Source: an uncultured Gammaproteobacteria bacterium (GTDB lineage: Bacteria; Pseudomonadota; Gammaproteobacteria; Pseudomonadales; Pseudohongiellaceae). Taken from it: a stretch of DNA of 64,000 nucleotides. The notes beneath the pieces are model-generated. The model did not search any database, had not been told where the DNA came from, and saw nothing but the letters and a program-made list of their open reading frames with translations. Of the stretch, positions 22,600 to 31,678 are shown piece after piece. The stretch spans positions 1 through 64,000 of the forward strand of contig CAJWVZ010000010.1 of assembly GCA_913048385.1 (NCBI GenBank). The letters run 5' to 3'. Numbering within the stretch: the stretch's first letter is position 1; the number at the start of each line of letters is the position of its first letter. The translations under genes and the position numbers were made by a program.

Positions 22600-24204
22600 A
22601 TGAAGGCAACTATTGATGCTAAAGAGCCGTCTCAAGAACAACTTAGTTTGTTATTGCAACAATACCAAAATGGAAGGTATCCCGAAACTGAGAAGTTAGC
22701 TTTAACAATCACTCAAGAATTTCCTAAGCACCAATTTGCATGGACAATGCTCGGCATTGTACTTAAACAAACCGGTAGAATAAGTGAGTCATTAGTTCCC
22801 AGCCAAGAAGCAGTCGCATTATGTCCTCAAGATGCCGAAGCTCACTACAACTTAGGTCTCACGTTCGCAGAGTTAAGAAGACTACACGAAGCTGAGGCAA
22901 GCTATACGCAAGCAATAGCGTTGAAGTTTGACTTTGCTTATGCCCACAGTAACTTGGGTGTCACATTACAAGAACTAGGCAGATTAGACGAAGCTGAAGC
23001 AAGCTATACACAAGCGATAGCTTTAAAACCTGACTTTGCTGAAGCCCACTACAACTTAGGTACCACTTTTCAAGCACTAGGCAGACCAAAAGAGGCTGAA
23101 GAGCACTTCACGCAAGCAATAGCATTAAAGCCTGATTATGCCGAAGCCCATAATAACTGCGGCGTCACACTCCAAGAGCTGGGCAGATTAGACGAGGCTC
23201 TAGCAAGCTATAAGCAAGCGATAGCATTGAAGCCTGACTTTGCCGAAGCGATGCTCAATATTTCATTTACTCAAAGTTATATGAATAATTTAGAAGCAGA
23301 AATTGTTTCGTTGAAAAATGTATTGCGAATAGATTCTGATGATTATGGTTTGAAGGCTGGTGTGAATTTGGCTATCTGCAACTTTTTAGAAGGGGATTTT
23401 ACAGAAAGTAAAAAACTTCTTTTGGCGGCTACTAAAATACAAGAAAAAACATCCTCAATATCTAAAAATGAAAGAGTATATTCGATATATCTGTCAAACA
23501 TTTTAAAATGGCATGAAAATAAATATATTGCTAATAAGAAAGGAAAAAATGACACGACTCTATACGTCCTTGGCGAGAGTCATTCCCTAACCAGCCATCA
23601 TTTACGTATTCAATATTCAGAAATTGATTTCTTCTGCAGTGCAAGATTAATAAAAGGCTGCAAGCAATGGCATTTAGGAAATGCTTTTAGAAATCAATAT
23701 AAACATCAATTTGAGAGTATTTTTTTCGCTCTTCCAAAACATAGCTATATTTTAGTAGCAATCGGAGAGATAGATTGTAGATTAGAATCTGGAATTATCG
23801 CACATAAAAGGAAATTTCCAGAAAAGCAGATAAGAGAAATAATCTCGAACACGATAGAAAATTATCTCAACTACATTGTAAATAATAATTCTGATTGTCA
23901 GCACAACGTTACTATTCAAGGAGTGCCATGTCCAAATCTTGATTTTAGAAATCACTCGGAAAAGGATATTAGGCAGTTAGTCGAGGTAATTAAAATATTT
24001 AATTATGAATTAAAAATGCAATCTAAAGAAACCGGGTTTGGATTTTTAGACATACATCAACTAACCAATAAGGGGGATGGAATGTCTAATGGTTTTTGGC
24101 ATATTGATGATTATCATCTTTCTCCCGGAGGTATGCAGGAAGCCTGGCGGCGATGTGGTTCCGAAAAGTCATATGAACAGTTTAAAAAAAAAGAAGTTAG
24201 TTAA
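22600..24204 (+). CDS. TPR-SGNH hydrolase-like fusion protein
   Basis: 534 residues, no signal peptide. Residues about 10-225 are five to six 34-residue tetratricopeptide repeats with near-identical units (AEAHYNLGTTFQALGRPKEA, EEHFTQAIALKPDYAEAHNN). A linker follows. From about residue 317 there is an SGNH/GDSL-like domain: GESHS near 324 (block I Ser), GEID near 388 in a block III position, and DDYHLSP near 504 with the Asp-x-x-His pair of block V. Such domains act as acyl- or carbohydrate esterases. TPR arms commonly hold protein partners or, in O-GlcNAc-transferase-like proteins, peptide substrates. The strong identity between TPR units at DNA level suggests recent duplication. Sits between two tRNA-Leu-like repeats. 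Confidence 0.8.
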   Translation: MKATIDAKEPSQEQLSLLLQQYQNGRYPETEKLALTITQEFPKHQFAWTMLGIVLKQTGRISESLVPSQEAVALCPQDAEAHYNLGLTFAELRRLHEAEASYTQAIALKFDFAYAHSNLGVTLQELGRLDEAEASYTQAIALKPDFAEAHYNLGTTFQALGRPKEAEEHFTQAIALKPDYAEAHNNCGVTLQELGRLDEALASYKQAIALKPDFAEAMLNISFTQSYMNNLEAEIVSLKNVLRIDSDDYGLKAGVNLAICNFLEGDFTESKKLLLAATKIQEKTSSISKNERVYSIYLSNILKWHENKYIANKKGKNDTTLYVLGESHSLTSHHLRIQYSEIDFFCSARLIKGCKQWHLGNAFRNQYKHQFESIFFALPKHSYILVAIGEIDCRLESGIIAHKRKFPEKQIREIISNTIENYLNYIVNNNSDCQHNVTIQGVPCPNLDFRNHSEKDIRQLVEVIKIFNYELKMQSKETGFGFLDIHQLTNKGDGMSNGFWHIDDYHLSPGGMQEAWRRCGSEKSYEQFKKKEVS

Positions 24205-24240
24205 TGCAAAGAATTAAGGTTACATAATACTAAGAAAACG

Positions 24241-24326
24241 TGGTGCCGAAGGCCGGACTTGAACCGGCACGAGCATAGCTCACTACCCCCTCAAGATAGC
24301 GTGTCTACCAATTCCACCACTTCGGC
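24241..24326 (-). tRNA. leuU: tRNA-Leu (GAG)
   Basis: 86 nt with encoded CCA (24241-24243). Acceptor stem GCCGAAG (24320-24326, complement) pairs with CTTCGGC; D-arm GTGGAATTGGTAGACAC, anticodon loop with TTGAG (anticodon GAG), long variable arm (GTGAGCTATGCTC) as expected of a class II tRNA, and T-arm GTTCAAGTC. Located directly behind secG, as leuU is in E. coli. Its 3' end is the source of the repeats at 15806 and 22363. Confidence 0.95.
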
Positions 24327-24350
24327 ATAAATCTTCATTTCTATTTCTTA

Positions 24351-24731
24351 CTAATTGGACGGAAGACTTGGGAGATCTTCCTGAGTATTTTCAGTTGTAG
24401 GCGATGTCTCGAGTCGCGGAACGTCAGCTTCAATCTCCGACATATTTTCAAGCAGTTCAGGATTAACAACGGGAAGGCCAGCGGTAGAACCAAATCCCGT
24501 CTGGTTTTTAGCAACCAAAGACAGAGAAAGACTGGTCACAAAGAAAATGACTGCCGCAACCGTCGTTGCTCTGACAAGGAAATTGCCGCTACCCGACGCT
24601 CCGAAAACTGTCTGCGAAGCACCTGCGCCAAACGACGCACCAGCATCCGCACCCTTGCCCTGTTGCAAGAGAACCAGGCCAACGATGATGACCGCTACAA
24701 CTAAATGCACTACAACAATAATGGTTTCCAT
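24351..24731 (-). CDS. secG: Preprotein translocase subunit SecG
   Basis: 126 residues. Two membrane helices (residues about 2-20 and 53-72) around the conserved GADAGASFGAGASQTVFGASGSGNFL loop region (residues 26-51), typical of SecG. It supports SecYE-mediated export in the inner membrane. The Pro/Glu-rich tail of about 40 residues is longer than in short homologues. Separated by 3 nt from tpiA on the same strand. Confidence 0.95.
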   Translation of the reverse strand: METIIVVVHLVVAVIIVGLVLLQQGKGADAGASFGAGASQTVFGASGSGNFLVRATTVAAVIFFVTSLSLSLVAKNQTGFGSTAGLPVVNPELLENMSEIEADVPRLETSPTTENTQEDLPSLPSN

Positions 24732-24734
24732 ACT

Positions 24735-25493
24735 TTATTTTTCCGCACTTTCCCAAATTGATAAAAATTGTTCGGCGTCTAAAGAAGCTCCCCCGATCAA
24801 TGCCCCGTCAATATCTTTCTGCTCAAACAACTGAGTCGCATTGTCAGCTTTAACACTACCACCATATATTATACGGGTTTCGTCTGCCAACGCCGGACTG
24901 CACTCTCTCAGCGTTTCTCTCAAAAACGCGTGCACAGACTGAGCTTGCTCTGGCGCAGCGGTTAAACCTGTCCCGATTGCCCAGATTGGTTCGTACGCAA
25001 CAATTGAACCCTTCATAAGCTCTAAGCCACATTCTTCAACTACCACCCGAAGCTGCCGCCCAACTATTTTTTCTGTATCACCGTTCTTTCGCTCTGCCTG
25101 TGTCTCGCCAACACACAGGACCGGGGTCAGCCCAGCAGCGCGGGCAGCTTTATATTTCGAGGAGACCAAATGATCAGTCTCATTAAGCCCCTGCCGCCGT
25201 TCCGAGTGTCCCACCAGAACTAGGCCAGCTCCAAGTTCCGAGAGCATCGGGCCAGAGACTTCTCCGGTGAAGGCACCCCCTGCCTGATCTGAGAGGTCCT
25301 GCGCCCCCAATCTTATCTCCGAGCTCGCGTTGTTCAAAAGATCACAAACAAGCGTCACATGAACAAAAGATGGACATAAAAAACAATCTGCTTTTTCACC
25401 AAGTCCGCGCGCGATAATTGTTTTCACCAGAGTCGTTACCGAGGCAACGCTCCCATTCATCTTCCAATTCCCAATGACGACATTTCGACGCAT
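24735..25493 (-). CDS. tpiA: Triosephosphate isomerase
   Basis: 252 residues from ATG 25493 (MRRNVVIGNWKMNG), the family's usual start; an in-frame extension to 25538 is not supported. Catalytic residues: Lys in NWKMNG, His in VLVGHSERR, Glu in VAYEPIWAIGTG; phosphate-binding YGGSVK and GALIGGASL near the end. Interconverts dihydroxyacetone phosphate and glyceraldehyde 3-phosphate in the cytoplasm. Between glmM and secG as in many gammaproteobacteria. Confidence 0.97.
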   Translation of the reverse strand: MRRNVVIGNWKMNGSVASVTTLVKTIIARGLGEKADCFLCPSFVHVTLVCDLLNNASSEIRLGAQDLSDQAGGAFTGEVSGPMLSELGAGLVLVGHSERRQGLNETDHLVSSKYKAARAAGLTPVLCVGETQAERKNGDTEKIVGRQLRVVVEECGLELMKGSIVAYEPIWAIGTGLTAAPEQAQSVHAFLRETLRECSPALADETRIIYGGSVKADNATQLFEQKDIDGALIGGASLDAEQFLSIWESAEK

Positions 25494-25633
25494 TAATAAC
25501 CCGAACAGATAGCAGTTGGTGTTTAGAACTCTTCGCAACCGAGATCACAGTTCCCCAAAAAGGGGCGGGAAGTCTAACTAAGAAGACCGCGGGTTGCAAG
25601 GTTTCGCCTCAGCTACGGGCGTTTGTGCGTCCC

Positions 25634-26983
25634 CTACCCAACGGCCGCAGCACTGACTACTTCGCCCAAGGTCTGTGCATAGTTTGCGACATCGTCGGCA
25701 TTCTCCCCCTCTACCATAACCCTCAATACGGGTTCCGTGCCCGAAGCTCTCAACAAAACCCGACCGCAGTCTCCAAGAGCTGCCTCGACGTCTGCTACCG
25801 CTGACAGAACGGAATCGGACTTACTTACGTCTACACCAGAGTTGACGCGAATATTTACCATCGACTGCGGGAATTTATTAATCTCTCCTCGTAGATCCGC
25901 AAGAGGCTTGCCTGACTTATTTATTGCCGATAGTGCCTGCAGGGCCGAAATGATTCCATCACCAGTATTAGCCACATCGAGGCATAATAAGTGTCCGGAG
26001 GCTTCACCCCCAAGCTTCCAACCCCTTTTTAACAACTCTTTCATTACGTTTCTATCGCCGACAGGGGCTCGAAAAAAAGGAATGTCGAGCTTACTCAATG
26101 CTTGTTGCAGTCCTAAATTACTCATCGCCGTCCCGACCACACCGCCGAAATCCAGGTGCTCACGCCGTCGGTCGCATGCAATTAAATATATAATTTCATC
26201 TCCATCAACCACGCAGCCCCGATGATCGACCAGGACCAAACGATCGCCGTCCCCGTCAAATGCAACACCGAGATCAGCCTCCTCTCTGACTACCCTCTCC
26301 GAGAGAGCTTTGGGCGAAGTCGAACCATGGCCCTCATTTATGTTGAGCCCATCTGGCGAAGTGCCCATCTGAATAACCCTAGCGCCAAGTTCTGCAAATA
26401 CACTAGGCGCTATGTGGTAAGTAGAGCCGTGAGCGCAATCAACAACAATTTTTAAGTCGTGCAGCTTAAGACTTGAACCCACGGTACTCTTGCAAAATTC
26501 TATGTACCTTCCGGCCGCATCATTAATGCGGCTAGCCTTTCCAATATGCTCAGGCTTCACAGTAGTAACGTCCAGCGCTAACTGTTCCTCGATGGCCTGC
26601 TCCACTTCATCTGCTAACTTCGAACCATCACCTGAAAAAAACTTGATGCCGTTATCCCGATATGAATTGTGAGAAGCGCTAATCACAATACCCGCTTGCG
26701 CACGCAGCGTGCGCGTCAAGTACGAGACGGCAGGAGTAGGCATCGGCCCAAGCAAATTAATATCAACACCGGCCGCAGCGATACCCGCTTCAAGGGCAGC
26801 CTCAAACATATAACCAGAGATGCGGGTATCTTTACCAATTAAGATTTTACTTCTGTCGAGCCCTTTATTAGCAAATACCCGACCCGCGGCCCAGCCGAGC
26901 TTTAGCATGAAATCGGGCGTGATCGGAGAATCTCCGACGGCACCGCGTATCCCATCAGTGCCAAAATACTTTTTAACTTCCAT
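25634..26983 (-). CDS. glmM: Phosphoglucosamine mutase
   Basis: 449 residues. [10 protein letters not shown] at the start, active-site phosphoserine loop [17 protein letters not shown] near residue 100, Mg-binding DGDGDR, and the C-terminal phosphate-binding [15 protein letters not shown]. Converts glucosamine 6-phosphate to glucosamine 1-phosphate for UDP-GlcNAc synthesis (peptidoglycan and LPS). 60 bp downstream of folP. The 140 bp between it and tpiA contains a short CCCC-AAAAA-GGGG hairpin at 25553-25565 without a T run. Confidence 0.97.
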   Translation of the reverse strand: MEVKKYFGTDGIRGAVGDSPITPDFMLKLGWAAGRVFANKGLDRSKILIGKDTRISGYMFEAALEAGIAAAGVDINLLGPMPTPAVSYLTRTLRAQAGIVISASHNSYRDNGIKFFSGDGSKLADEVEQAIEEQLALDVTTVKPEHIGKASRINDAAGRYIEFCKSTVGSSLKLHDLKIVVDCAHGSTYHIAPSVFAELGARVIQMGTSPDGLNINEGHGSTSPKALSERVVREEADLGVAFDGDGDRLVLVDHRGCVVDGDEIIYLIACDRRREHLDFGGVVGTAMSNLGLQQALSKLDIPFFRAPVGDRNVMKELLKRGWKLGGEASGHLLCLDVANTGDGIISALQALSAINKSGKPLADLRGEINKFPQSMVNIRVNSGVDVSKSDSVLSAVADVEAALGDCGRVLLRASGTEPVLRVMVEGENADDVANYAQTLGEVVSAAAVG

Positions 26984-27043
26984 GTCTTTCCGTTCCTAAA
27001 ACATTTAGTTGGCTGAAATGACAAACGAAGAAAGATCCAAAAT

Positions 27044-27910
27044 CTATGCCCGCCTCGCCATCTCAAATACCTTGATCGCGTCTATAGTAGCAGAAACATC
27101 ATGACTGCGAACAATACTTGCGCCACTGTTCAGGCCAATAACGGTAGCAGCAATCGAACCTGCCAACCGCTGTTTAACATCGCGATCGGTAACAATCCCA
27201 ATCATCGATTTACGAGAAACGCCAATCATCCGAGGAACATCAAGAGGCCTGAGCTCACGCATATTCGTTAGTAGTTTATAGTTGTGTTCCAAAGTTTTAC
27301 CGAAACCAAACCCAGGATCCACAACCAAGCATGATCGATCGATTCCTTCACTAATCGCGAAACTTACCCGTTCACTCAAAAAATCGGAAACCTCAGTAAC
27401 AACATCACTGTAATCAGGCGCCTGCTGCATAGTCGTTGGAGCGCCTTGCATGTGCATTAGACATAGAGCTACATTGAAGTTCTTGATGGAATCCAACGCC
27501 CCTGAGTCGGCGAGCGCACGCACATCGTTTACCATGCGAGCCCCTGCGTTTATAGCCTCCCGCATCACAAGCGATGAACTTGTATCAATGGAAACAGTAA
27601 CATCTAGATCCGAGCTCAGCCTTTCTATCACGGGCACAACACGATCCAGTTCTTCTTGAACGGGGACCTTAGCGGCGCCTGGGCGTGTCGATTCGCCCCC
27701 GACGTCCACGATAACTGCTCCGTCAGAAACCATTGCCCGTGCGCAAGAAACCGCCTTATCAATGTCTACGCGGAATTTACCTGAATTTGAAGATGCCAGC
27801 TCAGCACCATCGGAGAATGAATCTGGGGTAGTATTGAGTATACCCATGACGATGGGAGAGGAAAGGTCGTGCTTACGCTCTCCCGCTTCAAGAATCCGGG
27901 CCGAGAACAA
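27044..27910 (-). CDS. folP: Dihydropteroate synthase
   Basis: 288 residues. MGILNTTPDSFSDG near the N-terminus, IVDVGGESTRPGA, SIDTSS, VNDVRAL, CLMHMQG, DPGFGFGK and IGVSRKSMIG are all present, the full pterin- and PABA-site set. Makes dihydropteroate in folate synthesis. Start must be TTG (27908-27910): an in-frame stop lies 18 nt upstream and the first Met is in the catalytic core. Follows ftsH by 15 nt. Confidence 0.96.
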   Translation of the reverse strand: MFSARILEAGERKHDLSSPIVMGILNTTPDSFSDGAELASSNSGKFRVDIDKAVSCARAMVSDGAVIVDVGGESTRPGAAKVPVQEELDRVVPVIERLSSDLDVTVSIDTSSSLVMREAINAGARMVNDVRALADSGALDSIKNFNVALCLMHMQGAPTTMQQAPDYSDVVTEVSDFLSERVSFAISEGIDRSCLVVDPGFGFGKTLEHNYKLLTNMRELRPLDVPRMIGVSRKSMIGIVTDRDVKQRLAGSIAATVIGLNSGASIVRSHDVSATIDAIKVFEMARRA

Positions 27911-27925
27911 TCCTAGGTACTCTGG

Positions 27926-29872
27926 CTAATGTTCGCCTGCTGGGCCACCGATGGGCCCAGCGCCTGAGCTGCTTTGATTTGAGGAACGCTCTTCACTCAC
28001 CTTTTCCGAGGGACTATGCCCAGAATCGTCGCCATCTGACCAATCGGCCGGCGGGCGGGGCTTATTGCCAGCCATGATGTCATCTATCTGACCCGCGTCA
28101 ATGGTCTCGTATTCCATCAAGGCATCCTTCATTAACTCCAGCTTGTCGCGATTATCATTCAAAAGAGTGACTGCCTTCGCATAACAATCATCGATAATTC
28201 TACGCACTTCTAGGTCGATTTTGCTCGCCGTCTCACTTGAAAAGGACTTATTTTGGCTTGCCGCAGAACGGCCAAGAAAAACCTCACCCTCATCTTCTGT
28301 GTAAAGAAGGGGCCCTAATTCAGACGAAAGGCCCCATTTGGTGACCATGTTCCTCGCCATTTCTGTTGCACGTTGAATATCATTAGAGGCTCCGGTGGTG
28401 ACGCCCTCCTCACCGAGTGTCATTTCTTCGGCGATCCTTCCACCATACAAACTGCAGATCTGGCTCAAAATACCTCGCTTGCTCAAGCTATAACGATCCT
28501 CTTCGGGTAAAAACATCGTTACACCCAAAGCGCGTCCACGAGGAATTATACTAACCTTGTATACGGGGTCGTGTTCGTCCACCAAACGTCCCACAATCGC
28601 GTGTCCCGCCTCGTGATAGGCAGTATTTTGACGCTCTTTGTCGGACATCACCATCGACTTACGCTCTGCCCCCATCATGATTTTGTCTTTCGCCTGTTCA
28701 AATTCCTCCATAGTGACCAAACGCTTGCTGGCTCTCGCAGAAAACAAAGCAGCCTCATTAACAAGATTAGCTAGGTCGGCTCCAGAGAAACCCGGGGTTC
28801 CTCTGGCAATAATGCTGGCACGGACGTTATCGTCGACAGGAACCTTACGCATGTGAACCTTAAGAATCTGCTCTCTTCCGCGGATGTCGGGAAGACCAAC
28901 AACGACCTGCCTATCAAACCGTCCAGGCCTCAAAAGCGCTGGGTCCAGGACGTCTGGCCGGTTTGTCGCAGCGACAACAATAACACCATCGTTGACCTCA
29001 AACCCGTCCATCTCCACAAGCAATTGGTTTAATGTTTGCTCGCGCTCATCATGACCGCCACCAAGCCCCGCTCCTCGATGCCTTCCAACTGCGTCGATTT
29101 CATCAATAAAGATGATGCATGGAGCCTGCTTCTTAGCCTGCTCAAACATATCGCGCACGCGAGATGCCCCCACCCCAACGAACATCTCGACGAAATCGGA
29201 ACCTGAAATTGAAAAAAACGGGACCTTCGCCTCACCGGCGATTGCTTTCGCCAAGAGGGTTTTACCCGTTCCAGGCTGACCAACCATAAGAACGCCTCGA
29301 GGTATTTTTCCACCGAGCTTTTGAAATTTGTCTGGCTCCCGAAGGAACTCAACAAGCTCCTTCACATCTTCTTTAGCCTCATCTACCCCAGCAACGTCTC
29401 CGAAAGTAATTTTAATTTGATCCTCGCCCAACAACTTCGCCTTACTCTTGCCGAAGGACATTGGCCCGCCCTTCCCGCCGCCGGTGCCACCCTGCATTTG
29501 CCTCATAAAAAAGAAAAACAATCCAATTATTATTAAAATAGGAAAACTTGCGACCAGCAGCTGAGAAATTAGGCTCTGCTGCTCAGGCCCCCGGCCAATG
29601 ATCTCGACGTCGTTCGCAAAAAGATCATCCATTAATTGCGCGTCACCGATGGCAGGCATCACCGTCTTCATTCTAGTTCCATCACCGCGTCGAGCCGTGA
29701 TATCAGTGCCCGCTAGCTCGACCACATCGATTCGACCATCGCGGACTTCCCGCAAGAATTGGGAATAATTGACATTATCTGCCTGTGGGCCCTGATTGAT
29801 GTTATTGAACACCGTGAGCAAAACACCCGCTATGATCATCCAAAGAACCAAATTTTTTGCCATATCATTCAA
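27926..29872 (-). CDS. ftsH: ATP-dependent zinc metalloprotease FtsH
   Basis: 648 residues. Two N-terminal membrane helices flank a periplasmic domain; AAA module with Walker A GQPGTGKT, Walker B IIFIDEID and an SRH region with [18 protein letters not shown]; zinc site HEAGH. Degrades unfolded membrane proteins and regulators. Start: GGGAGA lies 7 nt before TTG 29872 (MNDMAKNL), whereas the ATG at 29861-29863 is 16 nt away from it, so TTG is preferred; the in-frame extension to 29971 is not. C-terminus rich in Ser/Gly/Pro. Confidence 0.96.
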   Translation of the reverse strand: MNDMAKNLVLWMIIAGVLLTVFNNINQGPQADNVNYSQFLREVRDGRIDVVELAGTDITARRGDGTRMKTVMPAIGDAQLMDDLFANDVEIIGRGPEQQSLISQLLVASFPILIIIGLFFFFMRQMQGGTGGGKGGPMSFGKSKAKLLGEDQIKITFGDVAGVDEAKEDVKELVEFLREPDKFQKLGGKIPRGVLMVGQPGTGKTLLAKAIAGEAKVPFFSISGSDFVEMFVGVGASRVRDMFEQAKKQAPCIIFIDEIDAVGRHRGAGLGGGHDEREQTLNQLLVEMDGFEVNDGVIVVAATNRPDVLDPALLRPGRFDRQVVVGLPDIRGREQILKVHMRKVPVDDNVRASIIARGTPGFSGADLANLVNEAALFSARASKRLVTMEEFEQAKDKIMMGAERKSMVMSDKERQNTAYHEAGHAIVGRLVDEHDPVYKVSIIPRGRALGVTMFLPEEDRYSLSKRGILSQICSLYGGRIAEEMTLGEEGVTTGASNDIQRATEMARNMVTKWGLSSELGPLLYTEDEGEVFLGRSAASQNKSFSSETASKIDLEVRRIIDDCYAKAVTLLNDNRDKLELMKDALMEYETIDAGQIDDIMAGNKPRPPADWSDGDDSGHSPSEKVSEERSSNQSSSGAGPIGGPAGEH

Positions 29873-30048
29873 GGCTTTATCTCCCAGAACATTAATTTTT
29901 AGACCCAATTTTTTCTGTTGTGTCTTCGCTTCGATCGCTCTCAAGCTTAAATATTTTAAACAAGGCCCCATCTGGCCGACAGCTACAAACTCAGCTCGGC
30001 CCCCGAAAATAACATAAAATGCAAGAGAAGGCCTTTACCTTGAGATAT

Positions 30049-30669
30049 TCATTTTAAAAATCCCTGTGCAAGCAGATATATTTCGCTTGACCGCGCCCGC
30101 GAGGCGTTGGGCTTTCTAACTTTCACCGATTTAAAACTGCGGCGGAGATCGGACTTAAATTGATCCATTCCCTCTCCTTGGAACACCTTCACGAGAAGAT
30201 ACGCCCCAGGTTTCAACACAGATCTCGCGAGATCCAATGCAAGCTCTGCCAAATTCATCAGTTTTGCTTGATCAATAACTTTCATACCGGTCATATTGGG
30301 GGCCATATCGGAAATTACAAGGTCTGCACCCTCCCTTGGAAGCATCAACTGAAGCTTCTGCAAGACCTGATCTTCACTAAAATCGCCTTGCACGAACTCT
30401 ACCCCCTGCAACGCATCCATTGGCAAGATATCACTCGCAATTACTTTACCGCTCTTCCCCACCAACTTAGCTGCGATTTGGGACCATCCTCCGGGCGCAG
30501 CACCTAAATCAACGACAGTCATACCACCCTTAAATATTTTGTCCTTTTCTTGAATTTCCAATAATTTAAAGCTCGCCCTAGAACGCAAACCACTTTCCTT
30601 GCTCTGGCGGACATACTCATCCTCAAAATGTTCTTTTAACCACTGTTTACTCGACTTTGAGCGCGCCAT
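30049..30669 (-). CDS. rlmE: 23S rRNA (uridine-2'-O) methyltransferase RlmE
   Basis: 206 residues. N-terminal basic segment SKSSKQWLKEHFEDEYV and Lys in RASFKLLEIQEKD, SAM motif VVDLGAAPGGWSQ, VISDMAPNMTG and LVKVFQGEG, giving the K-D-K-E methyltransferase tetrad. Methylates U2552 of 23S rRNA late in 50S assembly. Divergent from yhbY; followed by ftsH, as in E. coli. Confidence 0.96.
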   Translation of the reverse strand: MARSKSSKQWLKEHFEDEYVRQSKESGLRSRASFKLLEIQEKDKIFKGGMTVVDLGAAPGGWSQIAAKLVGKSGKVIASDILPMDALQGVEFVQGDFSEDQVLQKLQLMLPREGADLVISDMAPNMTGMKVIDQAKLMNLAELALDLARSVLKPGAYLLVKVFQGEGMDQFKSDLRRSFKSVKVRKPNASRARSSEIYLLAQGFLK

Positions 30670-30782
30670 TGTTTTTACCTGTATAATCGTTTTATCTCAA
30701 CGCAAAAAACTGCGGTGTGGAAATAAGCAAGTCAAAGATATTTCTCAAAATTTAAACATTTTGTTAGAGAGACTCCCGCTGG

Positions 30783-31103
30783 ATGAATCAGATACTCGAC
30801 AATAGCACCAAAAAAAAATTTCGCTCAATCGGGCACGACCTAAAACCTGTGGTATCGGTTTCATCGAACGGGCTCACCGAAAACGTGATAAAAGAAATCG
30901 AACGAGCCCTGATCGATCATGAATTAATTAAAATAAAAGTTTCAATCGCAGATCGCATAGAGAAAAAGGCAGAAATTACGAAAATTTGTGAAAGCTTTAA
31001 CGCTCACAAAATTCAGGCAATAGGAAATATTCTTCTCATATACCGAGCTTCAAAAAAACCCAACAAAAAATTATCAAACATTGATCGAGCTTACAGGATC
31101 TAG
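30783..31103 (+). CDS. yhbY: Ribosome-assembly RNA-binding protein YhbY
   Basis: 106 residues of the CRM-domain family: FRSIGHDLKPVVSVSSNGLTENVIKEIERALIDHELIKIKV, with the conserved IGNILLIYR in the last strand. Binds pre-50S particles. The only plus-strand gene in a long minus-strand block; divergent from rlmE. Its stop is only 2 nt from the greA stop on the other strand. Confidence 0.93.
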   Translation: MNQILDNSTKKKFRSIGHDLKPVVSVSSNGLTENVIKEIERALIDHELIKIKVSIADRIEKKAEITKICESFNAHKIQAIGNILLIYRASKKPNKKLSNIDRAYRI

Positions 31104-31105
31104 GC

Positions 31106-31582
31106 TTAAACGTGTCTTACTTTCTGAATTTCATACTCAATATCGCCTGATGGCGCATTAACTACTATTTCATCTCCTTCGGCCTTACCCATCATCGCCC
31201 TCGCGATTGGGGAGCTTACTGATATCTTACCCATCGAGACATTGGCCTCATCGTCACCCACTATCTGATATGTAACCACTTTATCATCAGCAAAACCTAA
31301 CAATTCTACCGTTGTTCCAAATATCACCTTACCAGTCGGCGATATCTTACTCACGTCAATTATCTGTGCGTCTGCAAGTTTGCTCTCAATTTCGTTGATT
31401 CGCCCCTCACAAAAACTCTGTTGTTCTCTAGCCGCGTGATACTCCGCATTCTCTTTAAGGTCACCATGCTCCCGCGCCTCTGCAATCGCATTAATTATCT
31501 TAGGTCGCGTGTCACCCTTGAGCGTGTGCAACTCTTCTCTCAGCTTTTCAGCTCCTTCGATCGTCATTGGTGTGTTTGGCAT
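31106..31582 (-). CDS. greA: Transcription elongation factor GreA
   Basis: 158 residues: N-terminal coiled coil (about 1-75, [40 protein letters not shown]) with the acidic tip D-L-K-E-N-A-E that stimulates RNA polymerase cleavage, and a C-terminal FKBP-like domain ending [16 protein letters not shown]. Downstream of carB by 96 bp on the same strand. Confidence 0.96.
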   Translation of the reverse strand: MPNTPMTIEGAEKLREELHTLKGDTRPKIINAIAEAREHGDLKENAEYHAAREQQSFCEGRINEIESKLADAQIIDVSKISPTGKVIFGTTVELLGFADDKVVTYQIVGDDEANVSMGKISVSSPIARAMMGKAEGDEIVVNAPSGDIEYEIQKVRHV

Positions 31583-31678
31583 AATTACTTGTCTTTTTAA
31601 TTAACGGATAGGATTGCTGGGGACCGGCTTCTCGGGCACACCCGCAACCCCAAACCTAAAATATCTCAATGTTTTAAT

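Noticed and set aside
11937-22600. Integron gene-cassette array with attC sites
   Set aside because: Unit layout is suggestive, but I could not find paired RYYYAAC/GTTRRRY core sites at the borders and no IntI gene is in the window; the borders are direct repeats with promoter-like content.
15806-24241. Prophage
   Set aside because: tRNA repeats fit integration, but there is no integrase, terminase, capsid or tail gene.
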